Program-made: the position numbers and the translations under genes
The notes under the pieces: model-generated
Database searches by the model: none
Told to the model about the DNA's origin: nothing
The model's input: only the letters and a program-made list of their open reading frames with translations
In this document: positions 45,631-53,490 of the stretch, in pieces
Position numbering within the stretch: the first letter of the stretch is position 1
Layout of the letters: each line of letters begins with the position of its first letter
Source of the DNA: an uncultured Acidimicrobiaceae bacterium
GTDB taxonomy: Bacteria > Actinomycetota > Acidimicrobiia > Acidimicrobiales > RAAP-2
Length of the DNA stretch: 64,000 nucleotides
Direction: 5' to 3'
NCBI GenBank assembly: GCA_903894295.1
Contig: CAITPI010000052.1
Coordinates: 1 to 64,000 of the forward strand

Positions 45631-45770
45631 CTAGAGGGGTTGCCCCTTCTTCCCCACCCCGGAGTTTGCCCCTCGCCAACGGCTTTCTTGCCACCGGGGC
45701 CCGTCCGCGGATTCGGCCATCCGGCCCCGGGTCACCACCGGGCCGACATCGGGTTCCACCCGAGCCGGCG

Positions 45771-46598
45771 TCAGCGGGTCGCCGGGAAGATGGCGTGCAC
45801 CAGTGGTCCACCCCAAAGCACCGCCACGGACGCACCGATCGCCAGGGACGGACCAAAGGGGATTCGGGTCTTCCGTCCCCCACCGGCGACCACCAGCACC
45901 ACGACCGAAACGAGCAGTCCGGCCAACAGGGCCACCACGAAGGCCACGTAGACGTGGAGCAGGCTCAGGTAGCCCACGGCCATGCCGATCAACCCGGCCA
46001 ACCGGACGTCGCCAAAGCCCATGCCCCGGGGAACGAAGTACCAGACGGCAAAGAACACCGCGAAACTGGCCACACCGCCGATGGCGGCCCCGGTCAGCGC
46101 CGAACGGCTTCCGTCGATCAGGGAGTTGGCCACCAACAGCGCGGCGACGACGACCAACGTGGGATAGATGATGGTTCGGGGCAACAGGCGGTGGGAGAGA
46201 TCGGTCAGCGACAACATGACGAGTGCCACGAGGAAGACCAGGTAGGGAACGACCAGCAAATGGCAGCCGAATCGGGCGGCGGCCAGGCCGGCGAGGACTC
46301 CCGAGAGCACACCCGCCAGGGCCGAGCGGCCCGGGGATCGCCCCTGGGGCAGCAGATGGCCGATCTGGACGCCGTCATCGGCCGGTTCCTCGGGTTGGAG
46401 GGCGTCGCCTGTCGCCACACGGTCTCCGGTGGGAGCGGCCGGGGCGGTCTGTCGGGCGTTCATGGCCTCCTGGCGACGGCGTTCGTCGGCCACGAAGCTG
46501 GCGTCGGCGAGGCGCTGGCCCAACGGATCGAGGGCCACACCGGCCACAAGACCCAGGACTGTTGCCAGAAGTACAAACACATGGTTCCTATCGTCCAT
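45771..46598 (-). CDS. Prepilin peptidase (A24 family)
   Basis: A membrane aspartyl protease that processes type IV pilin-like signal peptides. The 275-aa protein has several hydrophobic segments and the two catalytic Asp contexts SLTDLSHRLLPRTI and GMGFGDVRLAG. The N-terminal region carries a 60-residue hydrophilic loop (about residues 30-90) but no zinc-binding CxxC methylase domain. No pilin gene is in the window; aroC next to prepilin peptidase is seen in other actinobacteria. The ATG (MDDRNHVF) is preferred; a TTG four codons upstream is possible. Confidence 0.82.
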   Translation of the reverse strand: MDDRNHVFVLLATVLGLVAGVALDPLGQRLADASFVADERRRQEAMNARQTAPAAPTGDRVATGDALQPEEPADDGVQIGHLLPQGRSPGRSALAGVLSGVLAGLAAARFGCHLLVVPYLVFLVALVMLSLTDLSHRLLPRTIIYPTLVVVAALLVANSLIDGSRSALTGAAIGGVASFAVFFAVWYFVPRGMGFGDVRLAGLIGMAVGYLSLLHVYVAFVVALLAGLLVSVVVLVVAGGGRKTRIPFGPSLAIGASVAVLWGGPLVHAIFPATR

Positions 46599-46646
46599 CC
46601 ACCGGCCCAACCTGAGTCAACCCGGTGTCGCCTTGTCTCCCGGTTC

Positions 46647-46652
46647 TAACAT
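46647..46652 (+). promoter_or_regulatory. -10 box of a predicted leaderless promoter (dienelactone hydrolase gene)
   Basis: TAACAT ends 6 nt before the ATG at 46659. Confidence 0.5.
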
Positions 46653-46658
46653 GACGCC

Positions 46659-47384
46659 ATGGACACCACCACACTGCAGATCACGTCCGGCCCCGGGAGT
46701 TTCCCCTGCTACGAGGCCACACCCGGTGCCGGCGACCCCGCACCCCATGGGGCGGTCATCGTGGTGCAGGAGGCGTTTGGCGTCAACGGCCACATCGAGG
46801 ACGTCACCCGACGCTTTGCCGGCCTGGGCTACCAGGCGGTCGCCCCGCACCTCTTCCATCGCACCGGTGCACCGGCCATGGGCTATGACGACTTCGGCCA
46901 GGTCGTGGAGGACATGATGGCGCTCCGGGATGACCAGATCCTCGACGACATCGACGCCGTCATCGACCACCTGCACCAGAGCGGTTGGAAGGACGACCAG
47001 ATCGCCATCGTCGGTTTCTGCATGGGAGGACGGGTCACCTTTCTCGTGGCCGGCCAACGGAGCCTCGGCGCCGCTGTCGGCTTCTACGGCGGAGGCATCG
47101 TGAACGCCCGATGGGAGTCGATGCCGGCGCTGATCGAACTCGCACCCCGCCTGCAGACCCCCTGGCTCGGCCTCTACGGTGACCAGGACGGAAGCATTCC
47201 GGTGGAGGACGTGGAGCAGTTGCGGACCGCCATCGCCGGATCACCCGTCGAGGCGGAGATCGTCCGATACCCCGAAGCCGAACACGGGTTCCACTGCGAC
47301 GCACGGTCGGCCTACCACCCCGAATCGGCCCGGGACGCCTGGGGGCGCACACTGGACTGGTTCGCCCGGCATCTGTCGGCCTGA
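46659..47384 (+). CDS. Dienelactone hydrolase family protein
   Basis: A 241-aa alpha/beta hydrolase. The catalytic Cys nucleophile is in GFCMGG, the Asp in LYGDQDGSIP and the His in EAEHGFHCD, and VIVVQEAFGVNGHIEDV near the N-terminus is typical of DLH. Natural substrate is unknown; no chlorocatechol genes surround it. It stands alone between the divergent prepilin peptidase and a convergent copper-protein gene. Confidence 0.88.
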   Translation: MDTTTLQITSGPGSFPCYEATPGAGDPAPHGAVIVVQEAFGVNGHIEDVTRRFAGLGYQAVAPHLFHRTGAPAMGYDDFGQVVEDMMALRDDQILDDIDAVIDHLHQSGWKDDQIAIVGFCMGGRVTFLVAGQRSLGAAVGFYGGGIVNARWESMPALIELAPRLQTPWLGLYGDQDGSIPVEDVEQLRTAIAGSPVEAEIVRYPEAEHGFHCDARSAYHPESARDAWGRTLDWFARHLSA

Positions 47385-47410
47385 GGAACCCCTGTGGCCA
47401 ACGTCGGCCC

Positions 47411-48538
47411 CTACGCCGCCGGCGTCACTCCTTTTGGCAGCTTGTGGGCGATGTAGGCCAGGCCGATGCACATCTCGTCGGTCGAGCCATCGCCCCAGGT
47501 CACGAAGTGGGGAGCCACCCGCCGCAGATCCGGCAGTTCCTGCTCCAACTGCGGGTTGTAGGTGCAGGTGACCCGCACCGGCTCTCCCGCCGTCACCGGG
47601 ACCGGATGGGCAAGGTTGTAGGCCCGCTGGTAGTGGAAGTTGTACTCCGGCACGTCAAGGACCGTCCGGGCCCGCGAAGTGCCCGGGTCGAGCACCATCT
47701 TGAAGGAAACACCCAACAGGTGCATGTGGGCCTGGGTCCGGACGATGTATCCCGAGTTGGTGATGACCGAGTCACAACTGGCGGTGTCCGAGGCGGGCGG
47801 GCTGGTCGGGTCGATGTGACACAGCCCGTCGATGCCGGCGGCTTCCTGTTCGGCGGCCGGGCCGAAACGGACGCCCTGGTTCACCAGCGATGCCTCCGGA
47901 CTGCACAGAGGTCCCGAGCTGCCCGTCGGACACGGGATGTTGGGTGCGGCCAGCATGATGTCGAGTTTGAGCGGCTTGATCGGTGCGTTGGCGGGCACGG
48001 TCTTCAGCACCAGACGGTTCCGGACCGGCCGGTGGCCGACCAGAAGGTTGTAGTGGACCTGGATCACCACGAGGCTCCCCTTGGGCAGGGGAATCCCCGT
48101 GCCCAGAGGCAGCACGTCGGCCCCGTGACCCGGAGCCCACTCGCTCAGCATCGGGTTCTTCAGGAACTCGAAGATGGACGTGCCGGGCAGCGCCGCTTCC
48201 CCGAAGCATGTCCACCCATGGCGCAAGACGCCCGAGCGGAGGGCGGCGGTTGCCGCCGCCGGTGGAACGAGGAACAGCGCCGCGTGGTGGTCTTCGACGC
48301 TTCCGGCCGTGAACTTGCTGGAGACGATGTACGAGTCGTGCCGGACGTGGGGGTCGATCAGCGTGCAGTGGTAGTCGTCGGTCGTCCCGGCCTCGGCCCG
48401 GGGCTGATACCAGGGTGTGTGCAGCGAGATGGTGGTCACCGGGGTGCCCGCCGCCCCGGATGTGGCACGCGGGACGACGACGGCCACCACAGCGACCACC
48501 AGGGCAAGGGTCACCACCGCCCAACTCCGCAATTTCAC
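47411..48538 (-). CDS. Secreted copper type-II monooxygenase-like protein (PHM/DBH fold)
   Basis: A 375-aa protein with a Sec-type signal peptide (MKLRSWAVV followed by a long hydrophobic run). It shows the six copper-ligand signatures of the peptidylglycine/dopamine monooxygenase core: adjacent His in EDHHAALF and His in VIQVHYNL for the first site, and HxH in QAHMHLLGVSF plus Met in STDEMCIG for the second. Several Cys could form disulfides. Electron donor and substrate are unknown. The GTG start lies 6 nt after a TAGGCT box. Confidence 0.75.
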   Translation of the reverse strand: MKLRSWAVVTLALVVAVVAVVVPRATSGAAGTPVTTISLHTPWYQPRAEAGTTDDYHCTLIDPHVRHDSYIVSSKFTAGSVEDHHAALFLVPPAAATAALRSGVLRHGWTCFGEAALPGTSIFEFLKNPMLSEWAPGHGADVLPLGTGIPLPKGSLVVIQVHYNLLVGHRPVRNRLVLKTVPANAPIKPLKLDIMLAAPNIPCPTGSSGPLCSPEASLVNQGVRFGPAAEQEAAGIDGLCHIDPTSPPASDTASCDSVITNSGYIVRTQAHMHLLGVSFKMVLDPGTSRARTVLDVPEYNFHYQRAYNLAHPVPVTAGEPVRVTCTYNPQLEQELPDLRRVAPHFVTWGDGSTDEMCIGLAYIAHKLPKGVTPAA

Positions 48539-48544
48539 CTGCGA

Positions 48545-48550
48545 AGCCTA
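48545..48550 (-). promoter_or_regulatory. -10 box of a predicted leaderless promoter (copper monooxygenase-like gene)
   Basis: TAGGCT on the minus strand ends 6 nt before the GTG at 48538. Confidence 0.5.
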
Positions 48551-48648
48551 CATCGGCGTTTCCGCCGGTCCCATTCGCCCTCCCGTCCGGGACGCCTGAT
48601 TCAGCCCGAAGCTCTGGGGCCCGCCCCGGAATCCGGAGGGCAGGCTGC

Positions 48649-48654
48649 TAGTTT
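48649..48654 (+). promoter_or_regulatory. -10 box before the ABC upstream ORF
   Basis: TAGTTT ends 6 nt before the ATG of a 16-codon ORF. Confidence 0.45.
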
Positions 48655-48660
48655 TCTTCC

Positions 48661-48711
48661 ATGCGCTCCCTTGCTGCATGTCTGCCCCGTGCCTGTGAGG
48701 CTGGCGCGTGA
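48661..48711 (+). CDS. Short upstream ORF coupled to the ABC ATPase gene (16 aa)
   Basis: The peptide would be MRSLAACLPRACEAGA. The ATG is 6 nt after a -10 box and the TGA overlaps the GTG of the ATPase gene as GTGA, the same layout as before pheS. Two cysteines are present. No Shine-Dalgarno sequence is visible for the ATPase gene itself, so coupling would explain its translation. Confidence 0.4.
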   Translation: MRSLAACLPRACEAGA

Positions 48712-49631
48712 TCAAGGCCACCAACCTCTCCAAGAGCTACGGCAACAACCGGGCCGTCGACAACCTGGACTTCGAGGTCCGGGACGGCGTGGTGACCGGA
48801 TTCCTCGGCCCGAACGGCTCGGGCAAGTCGACCACCATGCGACTGATCATGGGACTCGACCACCCGACCAGTGGCTCGGTCACCCTTGACGGACGGCGCT
48901 TCCACGACCTCAAGTGGCCGCTCCGTGAAGTCGGTGCGCTGCTCGAAGCCAAAGCGGTGCATCCCGGACGATCGGCCCGGATGCACCTGCTGGCCCTGGC
49001 CCAGACCAACGCCATCTCCAAACATCGGGTGGACGAGGTCCTCGAACTCGTGGGCCTCACCGCCGTGGCCCACCGCCGGGCCGGAAAGTTCTCCCTCGGA
49101 ATGAGCCAACGCCTGGGCATTGCTTCGGCCCTGTTGGGCGACCCCAAGACGTTGCTCTTCGACGAGCCCATCAACGGACTGGACCCGGAAGGGATCCTCT
49201 GGGTGCGGAACCTGCTCCGGAGTCTCGCCGACGAAGGTCGCACCATCTTCGTCTCGAGCCACCTCATGAGCGAGATGGCCCAGACGGCCACCGATCTCGT
49301 GGTCATCGGACGGGGCCACCTGATTGCCGACACCACGGTCGAGCAATTCATCGCCTCCAACACCGAGGCCACGGTGCGGGTGCGTGCGCCCGAGGCCGAC
49401 AAGCTGTCCGGGATCCTCCAGGCCGCCGGTGCCCGGATTCACCCCGAACCCGATGGCGGGCTACTGGTGACCAACCTCGACGCACCGCAGATCGGCGATC
49501 TGGCCTGGGCCAACGGTGTCGCCCTGCACGAACTCAGCCCCCAGATGGCCAGTCTGGAAGAGGTCTTCATGGAACTCACCTCCGACGCCGTCGAGTACCA
49601 CGGTTCAACCACCGCAGGAGCTGCCCAATGA
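48708..49631 (+). CDS. ABC transporter ATP-binding protein
   Basis: A 307-aa ATPase of the DrrA/CcmA-like (ABC-2 type) class. Walker A is GPNGSGKST, the signature FSLGMSQRLGIAS, Walker B KTLLFDEP, and the switch His follows in SSHLM. The C-terminal 80 residues form the usual accessory domain. The GTG start (VIKATNLSKSYG) is supported by overlap with the short upstream ORF. It is coupled to the permease gene (ATGA). The exported substrate is unknown. Confidence 0.92.
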   Translation: MIKATNLSKSYGNNRAVDNLDFEVRDGVVTGFLGPNGSGKSTTMRLIMGLDHPTSGSVTLDGRRFHDLKWPLREVGALLEAKAVHPGRSARMHLLALAQTNAISKHRVDEVLELVGLTAVAHRRAGKFSLGMSQRLGIASALLGDPKTLLFDEPINGLDPEGILWVRNLLRSLADEGRTIFVSSHLMSEMAQTATDLVVIGRGHLIADTTVEQFIASNTEATVRVRAPEADKLSGILQAAGARIHPEPDGGLLVTNLDAPQIGDLAWANGVALHELSPQMASLEEVFMELTSDAVEYHGSTTAGAAQ

Positions 49632-50572
49632 CCGCCGTTGAAACTCCCGTCGCCACGCCCCCGGCTCCCCAGCCGGCCGGCCGGGCCGGATTTCGCCTCG
49701 AGACGGTCTCCGAGTGGACCAAACTCCGCTCGATCCGCTCCACATGGATCTGCCTTGCCATCATCGTGGTGCTCAGCATCGGACTGTCGGCTCTGGTCTG
49801 TTTCGCCCAGGCCAAGCACTGGACGGTGGCCTGTGGTGACCGGCTGACCTTCGACCCGGTGAGCGCGTCCCAGATCGGAGCCCTGCTGTCGCAGTTCGTG
49901 GTGGGGGTGCTCGGTGCGCTCGTAATCACCTCGGAGTACGCCACCGGTCTGATCCGCACCACCTTTGCCACCGTGCCCCGACGGACGACGGTGCTCGGGG
50001 CGAAGGCCCTGGTGGTCAGCGTGGTGATCCTGGTGGTCAGCGAGATCACGATCTTCATCTCGTTCCTGGTCGGCCAGTCCGTACTGACGGCCATGGGCGG
50101 GAAGGTCTACCCGAGCGCAGCGGCCTTCGAGGCCAAGGTGGCACCCTTTGTCGGACGCCATCTGAGCTCGTGCCCGACCATTCCCATGAGTCGTCTTCCG
50201 ATTCCGGTGGCGAACTTCTCGACGCCCGGAGCGCTACGGGCCCTCATCCTTGGCGGTATTTACCTGACCATCCTGACGCTGGTCGCCGTCGGCTTCGGGG
50301 TCATTCTCCGTCACACCGCCGGCACGATCTCGCTGTTTGTCGGCGTGCTCCTGATCCTGCCGCTGTTGATCCAGTTGCTGCCGTCGAACTGGTCCGGGCC
50401 CATCGCCAAGTACCTTCCCAACGGTCTCGGCCAGGCCATGACCTCGCCCAACGGACTGAACTACGACGGAAATCCGCTCATGTCCCCGTGGACCGCCCTG
50501 GTGATACTCGTCATCTACGTCGTGGTGGTGCTCGGCGTCGGAGCAACCCTGTTGAACCGTCGGGACGCCTGA
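49628..50572 (+). CDS. ABC-2 type transporter permease
   Basis: A 314-aa membrane protein with about six hydrophobic segments (first near residues 38-60, last ending at LVILVIYVVVVLGVGATLL). The first cytoplasmic part SEWTKLRSIRSTW is the usual N-terminal motif of these permeases. It overlaps the ATPase gene by 4 nt, giving a complete two-gene exporter. Confidence 0.88.
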   Translation: MTAVETPVATPPAPQPAGRAGFRLETVSEWTKLRSIRSTWICLAIIVVLSIGLSALVCFAQAKHWTVACGDRLTFDPVSASQIGALLSQFVVGVLGALVITSEYATGLIRTTFATVPRRTTVLGAKALVVSVVILVVSEITIFISFLVGQSVLTAMGGKVYPSAAAFEAKVAPFVGRHLSSCPTIPMSRLPIPVANFSTPGALRALILGGIYLTILTLVAVGFGVILRHTAGTISLFVGVLLILPLLIQLLPSNWSGPIAKYLPNGLGQAMTSPNGLNYDGNPLMSPWTALVILVIYVVVVLGVGATLLNRRDA

Positions 50573-50659
50573 GGCCACACCGTCTTCGCCCGGGTCATCA
50601 CCCAGGCGACCACCCGGTCAGGATCCTTCTGGGTGCACCGCAGAGAATCCGGAGCCGGA

Positions 50660-50678
50660 CGGATCACGTCCCGATCCG
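50660..50678. terminator. Candidate terminator hairpin
   Basis: CGGATC-(ACGTCCC)-GATCCG gives a 6-bp stem in the 158-bp gap between the convergent permease and NfuA-like genes. The rest of the gap holds no gene I can support. Confidence 0.3.
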
Positions 50679-50730
50679 GTCCCGTGCCCTGCGGGCCACC
50701 GGATTCCCACCGGCCCCGGGGGCAACGCGC

Positions 50731-51381
50731 TCAGCCCAGGGCCGGCTCGTAGAACGGGTTGGTGCCATCGGCGTGATCGGTCACGTCGAAGATGTCGACG
50801 ATCTCCGGCACCGACTCCCGCAGGATCACCTCGATGCCCTGGCTCAGGGTGGCCTTGGCCATGCCACACCCCTGGCAGCCACCGCTCAGACGGAGGTAGA
50901 CCGAGCCACTCTCCACGGCAACGAGGTCGGCCCGACCGCCATGGGAAGCAATCGACGGGTTCACCTGCTCCTCCAGAACGGCGACGATCCGCTGGGCCAG
51001 CGGATCCGAGAGGTCGAGCGTGGAGTCAAGGCCGGCCAGGGTCGGAGCGGGCGGCGTGTTGGGGTTCACGATCACGAGGCCACCTTCGCCTGCTTCATCA
51101 ACCACGAAGTCGAGTGATGCCCCCTGAAGCCGCGCTACCGACGATCCGGGAATCACCACGGGAATCTGGTCGTCGGCCTGAACCACGTCGTTGGTCGTGG
51201 CATCGGCCAACGCCTGGAAGTACATGTCGTAGGAGTAGGCGTTTGCGTTGGTGCCACTGATCTCGAGCCACAACGCCAGGGTGTCGGCACCGTCCTCGTT
51301 GGCCAACACCTCGAGCACGGTGGCCCGGGCGGCGGGGGTAATCGTCAGTACGGTGGCTGCGTCATCATGGTCGGCACTCAT
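50731..51381 (-). CDS. NfuA-like Fe-S cluster carrier
   Basis: A 216-aa protein with two domains. Residues 1-115 resemble a degenerate A-type (HesB/IscA) domain without its cysteines. Residues 125-205 are a NifU C-terminal domain with the cluster-binding CxxC in SGGCQGCGMAKATL. This matches the NfuA architecture that delivers 4Fe-4S clusters. A TATGAT box is 7 nt before the ATG. It is divergent, at 18 bp, from a Cys-rich protein gene. Confidence 0.85.
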   Translation of the reverse strand: MSADHDDAATVLTITPAARATVLEVLANEDGADTLALWLEISGTNANAYSYDMYFQALADATTNDVVQADDQIPVVIPGSSVARLQGASLDFVVDEAGEGGLVIVNPNTPPAPTLAGLDSTLDLSDPLAQRIVAVLEEQVNPSIASHGGRADLVAVESGSVYLRLSGGCQGCGMAKATLSQGIEVILRESVPEIVDIFDVTDHADGTNPFYEPALG

Positions 51382-51388
51382 GCCTGCC

Positions 51389-51394
51389 ATCATA
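51389..51394 (-). promoter_or_regulatory. -10 box of a predicted leaderless promoter (NfuA-like gene)
   Basis: TATGAT on the minus strand ends 7 nt before the ATG at 51381. The same bases lie just upstream of the divergent gene, so the two promoters must overlap. Confidence 0.5.
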
Positions 51395-51399
51395 CGGGG

Positions 51400-52173
51400 G
51401 TGAGCACCTCCCACAAACAGATTCCGGCCAATGCCCATGAGTGGATCACGTTCGACGATCCCGACGAGGCTCGGACCTGGCGCTTTGACGTCACGTTCCT
51501 GGCCAGCCCCTGGACCTGCATCTTCGGTCAGGGTTGTCAGGGAGTGCTGACCGGCCCGGCCGCCGAGATGGTCCAGGGTTGTTGCTCCTACGGAGCGCAC
51601 TTCACGGGAGCAGAGGATGCCGCCGTGGTGGAGAAGGCGGCCCGCTCGCTGACCCCGGACATCTGGCAGTTCCACAAGAAGGGTCAGAAGGGCGTGGTGA
51701 AGACCTTGCCGGACGGCGACCTTGGCACCCGGCTCGTTGACGGGGCGTGCATCTTTCTCAACCGGCCCGGGTTTCCCGGCGGACCGGGATGTGCCTTGCA
51801 CGTGGCGGCGGAACGCCAGGGCATCAGCCACGTCGCCCTCAAACCGGAAGTCTGTTGGCAGTTGCCACTCCGGCGGGAAGACGAGACGGTTGATGACGGA
51901 ACGGTCATTTCGACCATCATGCAGTGGGACCGCAAACACTGGGGCGGCGGCGGTGAGGAGTTCCACTGGTGGTGCACCGAAGCGCCGGAAGCGTTCGTCG
52001 GACACGAGCCGGTCTACATCTCCATGAAGAACGAACTCGAGGCCATGGCCGGAACCAAGGTCTACCGGCTCCTCGCCGAGTATCTGGACTCCCGGTCCGA
52101 ACCATCCGCCCGGTGGACGTTCCTTCCCCATCCGACACTTCGGAGGGCCCAAGGGAAGGCCACACGCAACTGA
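51400..52173 (+). CDS. Cys-rich putative metal-binding protein (YkgJ/DUF3109-like)
   Basis: A 257-aa protein from GTG (VSTSHKQIPANAHEW). Cysteines cluster in WTCIFGQGCQGV, QGCCSYGAHF, GACIFLNRPGFPGGPGCALH, EVCWQLPL and WWCTE, with nearby His. This resembles the pattern of zinc- or iron-chelating YkgJ-type proteins, but I am not certain of the family. The 18-bp divergence from the NfuA-like gene suggests shared control and possibly a cluster-receiving role. The longer ORF-track start overlaps the neighbour and was rejected. Confidence 0.65.
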   Translation: MSTSHKQIPANAHEWITFDDPDEARTWRFDVTFLASPWTCIFGQGCQGVLTGPAAEMVQGCCSYGAHFTGAEDAAVVEKAARSLTPDIWQFHKKGQKGVVKTLPDGDLGTRLVDGACIFLNRPGFPGGPGCALHVAAERQGISHVALKPEVCWQLPLRREDETVDDGTVISTIMQWDRKHWGGGGEEFHWWCTEAPEAFVGHEPVYISMKNELEAMAGTKVYRLLAEYLDSRSEPSARWTFLPHPTLRRAQGKATRN

Positions 52174-52203
52174 AAACGGCGCCGTCAGATCGACGGTCGA
52201 CAG

Positions 52204-52413
52204 CTACTCGTTCAGCGGGTCGTCCTCGTCGTAGGCCGGAGTCTTCGGTGTCGTACCCAGGATCTCGTCGTACTCATCCTCGGTGGCGAGGCACCAGGAA
52301 GCGTGGGAATCTTCCGGTTCGGCACCACATTCCGGGCAGTTCCGGCTTTCCGTGGCGACCGACCGCTTCAAGCTCCGCGCTTCTTCGAAGCGGCGATGGC
52401 GTCCCTTCTTCAC
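52204..52413 (-). CDS. Small zinc-ribbon-like protein
   Basis: A 69-aa protein from the GTG with AAGGAG 7 nt upstream, one of the clearest ribosome binding sites in the window. The N-terminus is basic (VKKGRHRRFEEARSLKRS). The middle has CPECGAEPEDSHASWC, a short metal-binding-type cluster with only three Cys plus one His. The C-terminus is acidic. Function is unknown. It converges with the Cys-rich gene. Confidence 0.65.
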   Translation of the reverse strand: MKKGRHRRFEEARSLKRSVATESRNCPECGAEPEDSHASWCLATEDEYDEILGTTPKTPAYDEDDPLNE

Positions 52414-52547
52414 GGATTGCTCCTTGCCCGACCCGGGGCGGTCCCGTTCTGCCTCAACAGAATCCAGGCCGCCGTTCGCGAATTTTTCACATTCTACCCA
52501 CCGGGTGAAGCCTGCGGACACATACCCCCCTTGCGTCCCGACGCCGC

Positions 52548-52553
52548 TACGCT
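52548..52553 (+). promoter_or_regulatory. -10 box of a predicted leaderless promoter (small protein gene)
   Basis: TACGCT ends 6 nt before the GTG at 52560. Confidence 0.5.
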
Positions 52554-52559
52554 CGGTCT

Positions 52560-52781
52560 GTGACCGACGAACTTGACCCCAGGGCCATGGTGGAACGATT
52601 CCGGGTCCGAGCCGAAGCGGTTCGGAACCGGGGGATTCCACCCATCGAAGGACCGGATCGGGAGCGGTTCAAGCGCCAGGCCCAGGAAGACTTCATGGAC
52701 TACGCGATGTTGGCCGATGCCACCGCCACCATCGAGGACGGGGTCCTGACCTTCCGGATCGACCTGCGCCCGAAGGCCTGA
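52560..52781 (+). CDS. Small unrecognised protein
   Basis: A 73-aa protein (VTDELDPRAMVERFRVRAEAV) with a charged amphipathic helical N-terminal half and a short beta-like C-terminus (ATIEDGVLTFRIDLRPKA). Support comes from the -10 box 6 nt before the GTG and from the protein-like charge pattern. No domain is recognised. It is divergent from the zinc-ribbon-like gene. Confidence 0.6.
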   Translation: MTDELDPRAMVERFRVRAEAVRNRGIPPIEGPDRERFKRQAQEDFMDYAMLADATATIEDGVLTFRIDLRPKA

Positions 52782-52825
52782 CCGCCACATTCCTCCCGAC
52801 GGAGTTCTCCCGGCCACCGACCGCA

Positions 52826-52848
52826 GAACGCCGGCGGTCAAGGCGTTC
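52826..52848. terminator. Candidate bidirectional terminator
   Basis: GAACGCC-(9 nt)-GGCGTTC gives a 7-bp stem in the 115-bp gap between convergent genes. Confidence 0.4.
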
Positions 52849-52896
52849 GTGACCCGTCTGCCGTCGCTGCCCTTGCCGGATCGGCGCAGCGTTGGA

Positions 52897-53490
52897 CTAC
52901 CCGCCGTAGTTCATCCGGGTATCCCCCATGGAAAGGACGTCAACGTCCTGGCCAAGGCGCCGGTCTTCGACTTCGACCACCTGACCGACCACGAGGGCAT
53001 GACTGGTCGCTTCACTTGCACCTTGACCCGAAGCGGCCAGTGCGGCGAACGCTACTTCCAGGGCATCGGCATCGAGCACCCGGCAGGCCATCCAGGCCAC
53101 CGCGGCATCAAGGACCGGGAGTCCTGTCTGCGTCTCGTGCACCTCCACGCCCTGGATCGACTGCAACGCTCCCGTGGACTGACGGGTCACTTCGGTGGCC
53201 GGCTTCACGAACTTGCGCACGAGCGCCCGGTCGTCCCGGGCCAGCAAACTCACCGAAAAACGACCGGAGCCCCGGATCAGTTGACACGTCAGGGAAGTCG
53301 TCTCAACTGACAGCACCACCAGTCGAGGTGCCGTGGCCACCTGCATGACCCAGTTGGCCGTCATCAGGTTCACCCGGTCGCCCTCGCGGCTGCCGACCAC
53401 CACCAGAGGGGTCGGCAGCGCCCAGAGAACCCGGCGGCCGGTCCGGTCCCACTCCTCGTCGTCCGACAACTCAACCGGCAAAGGGATCAC
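52897..53490 (-). CDS. Flavin reductase-like FMN-binding protein
   Basis: A 197-aa split-barrel flavoprotein. Typical features are the N-terminal strand with LVVVGSREGDRVNLMTANWV, the APRLVVLSVE segment and SGRFSVSLLARDD, as in flavin reductase-like oxidoreductases. No monooxygenase partner is adjacent, so the role is open. The GTG start lies inside the last codons of the upstream lipoprotein gene (20-nt overlap). Confidence 0.8.
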   Translation of the reverse strand: MIPLPVELSDDEEWDRTGRRVLWALPTPLVVVGSREGDRVNLMTANWVMQVATAPRLVVLSVETTSLTCQLIRGSGRFSVSLLARDDRALVRKFVKPATEVTRQSTGALQSIQGVEVHETQTGLPVLDAAVAWMACRVLDADALEVAFAALAASGQGASEATSHALVVGQVVEVEDRRLGQDVDVLSMGDTRMNYGG

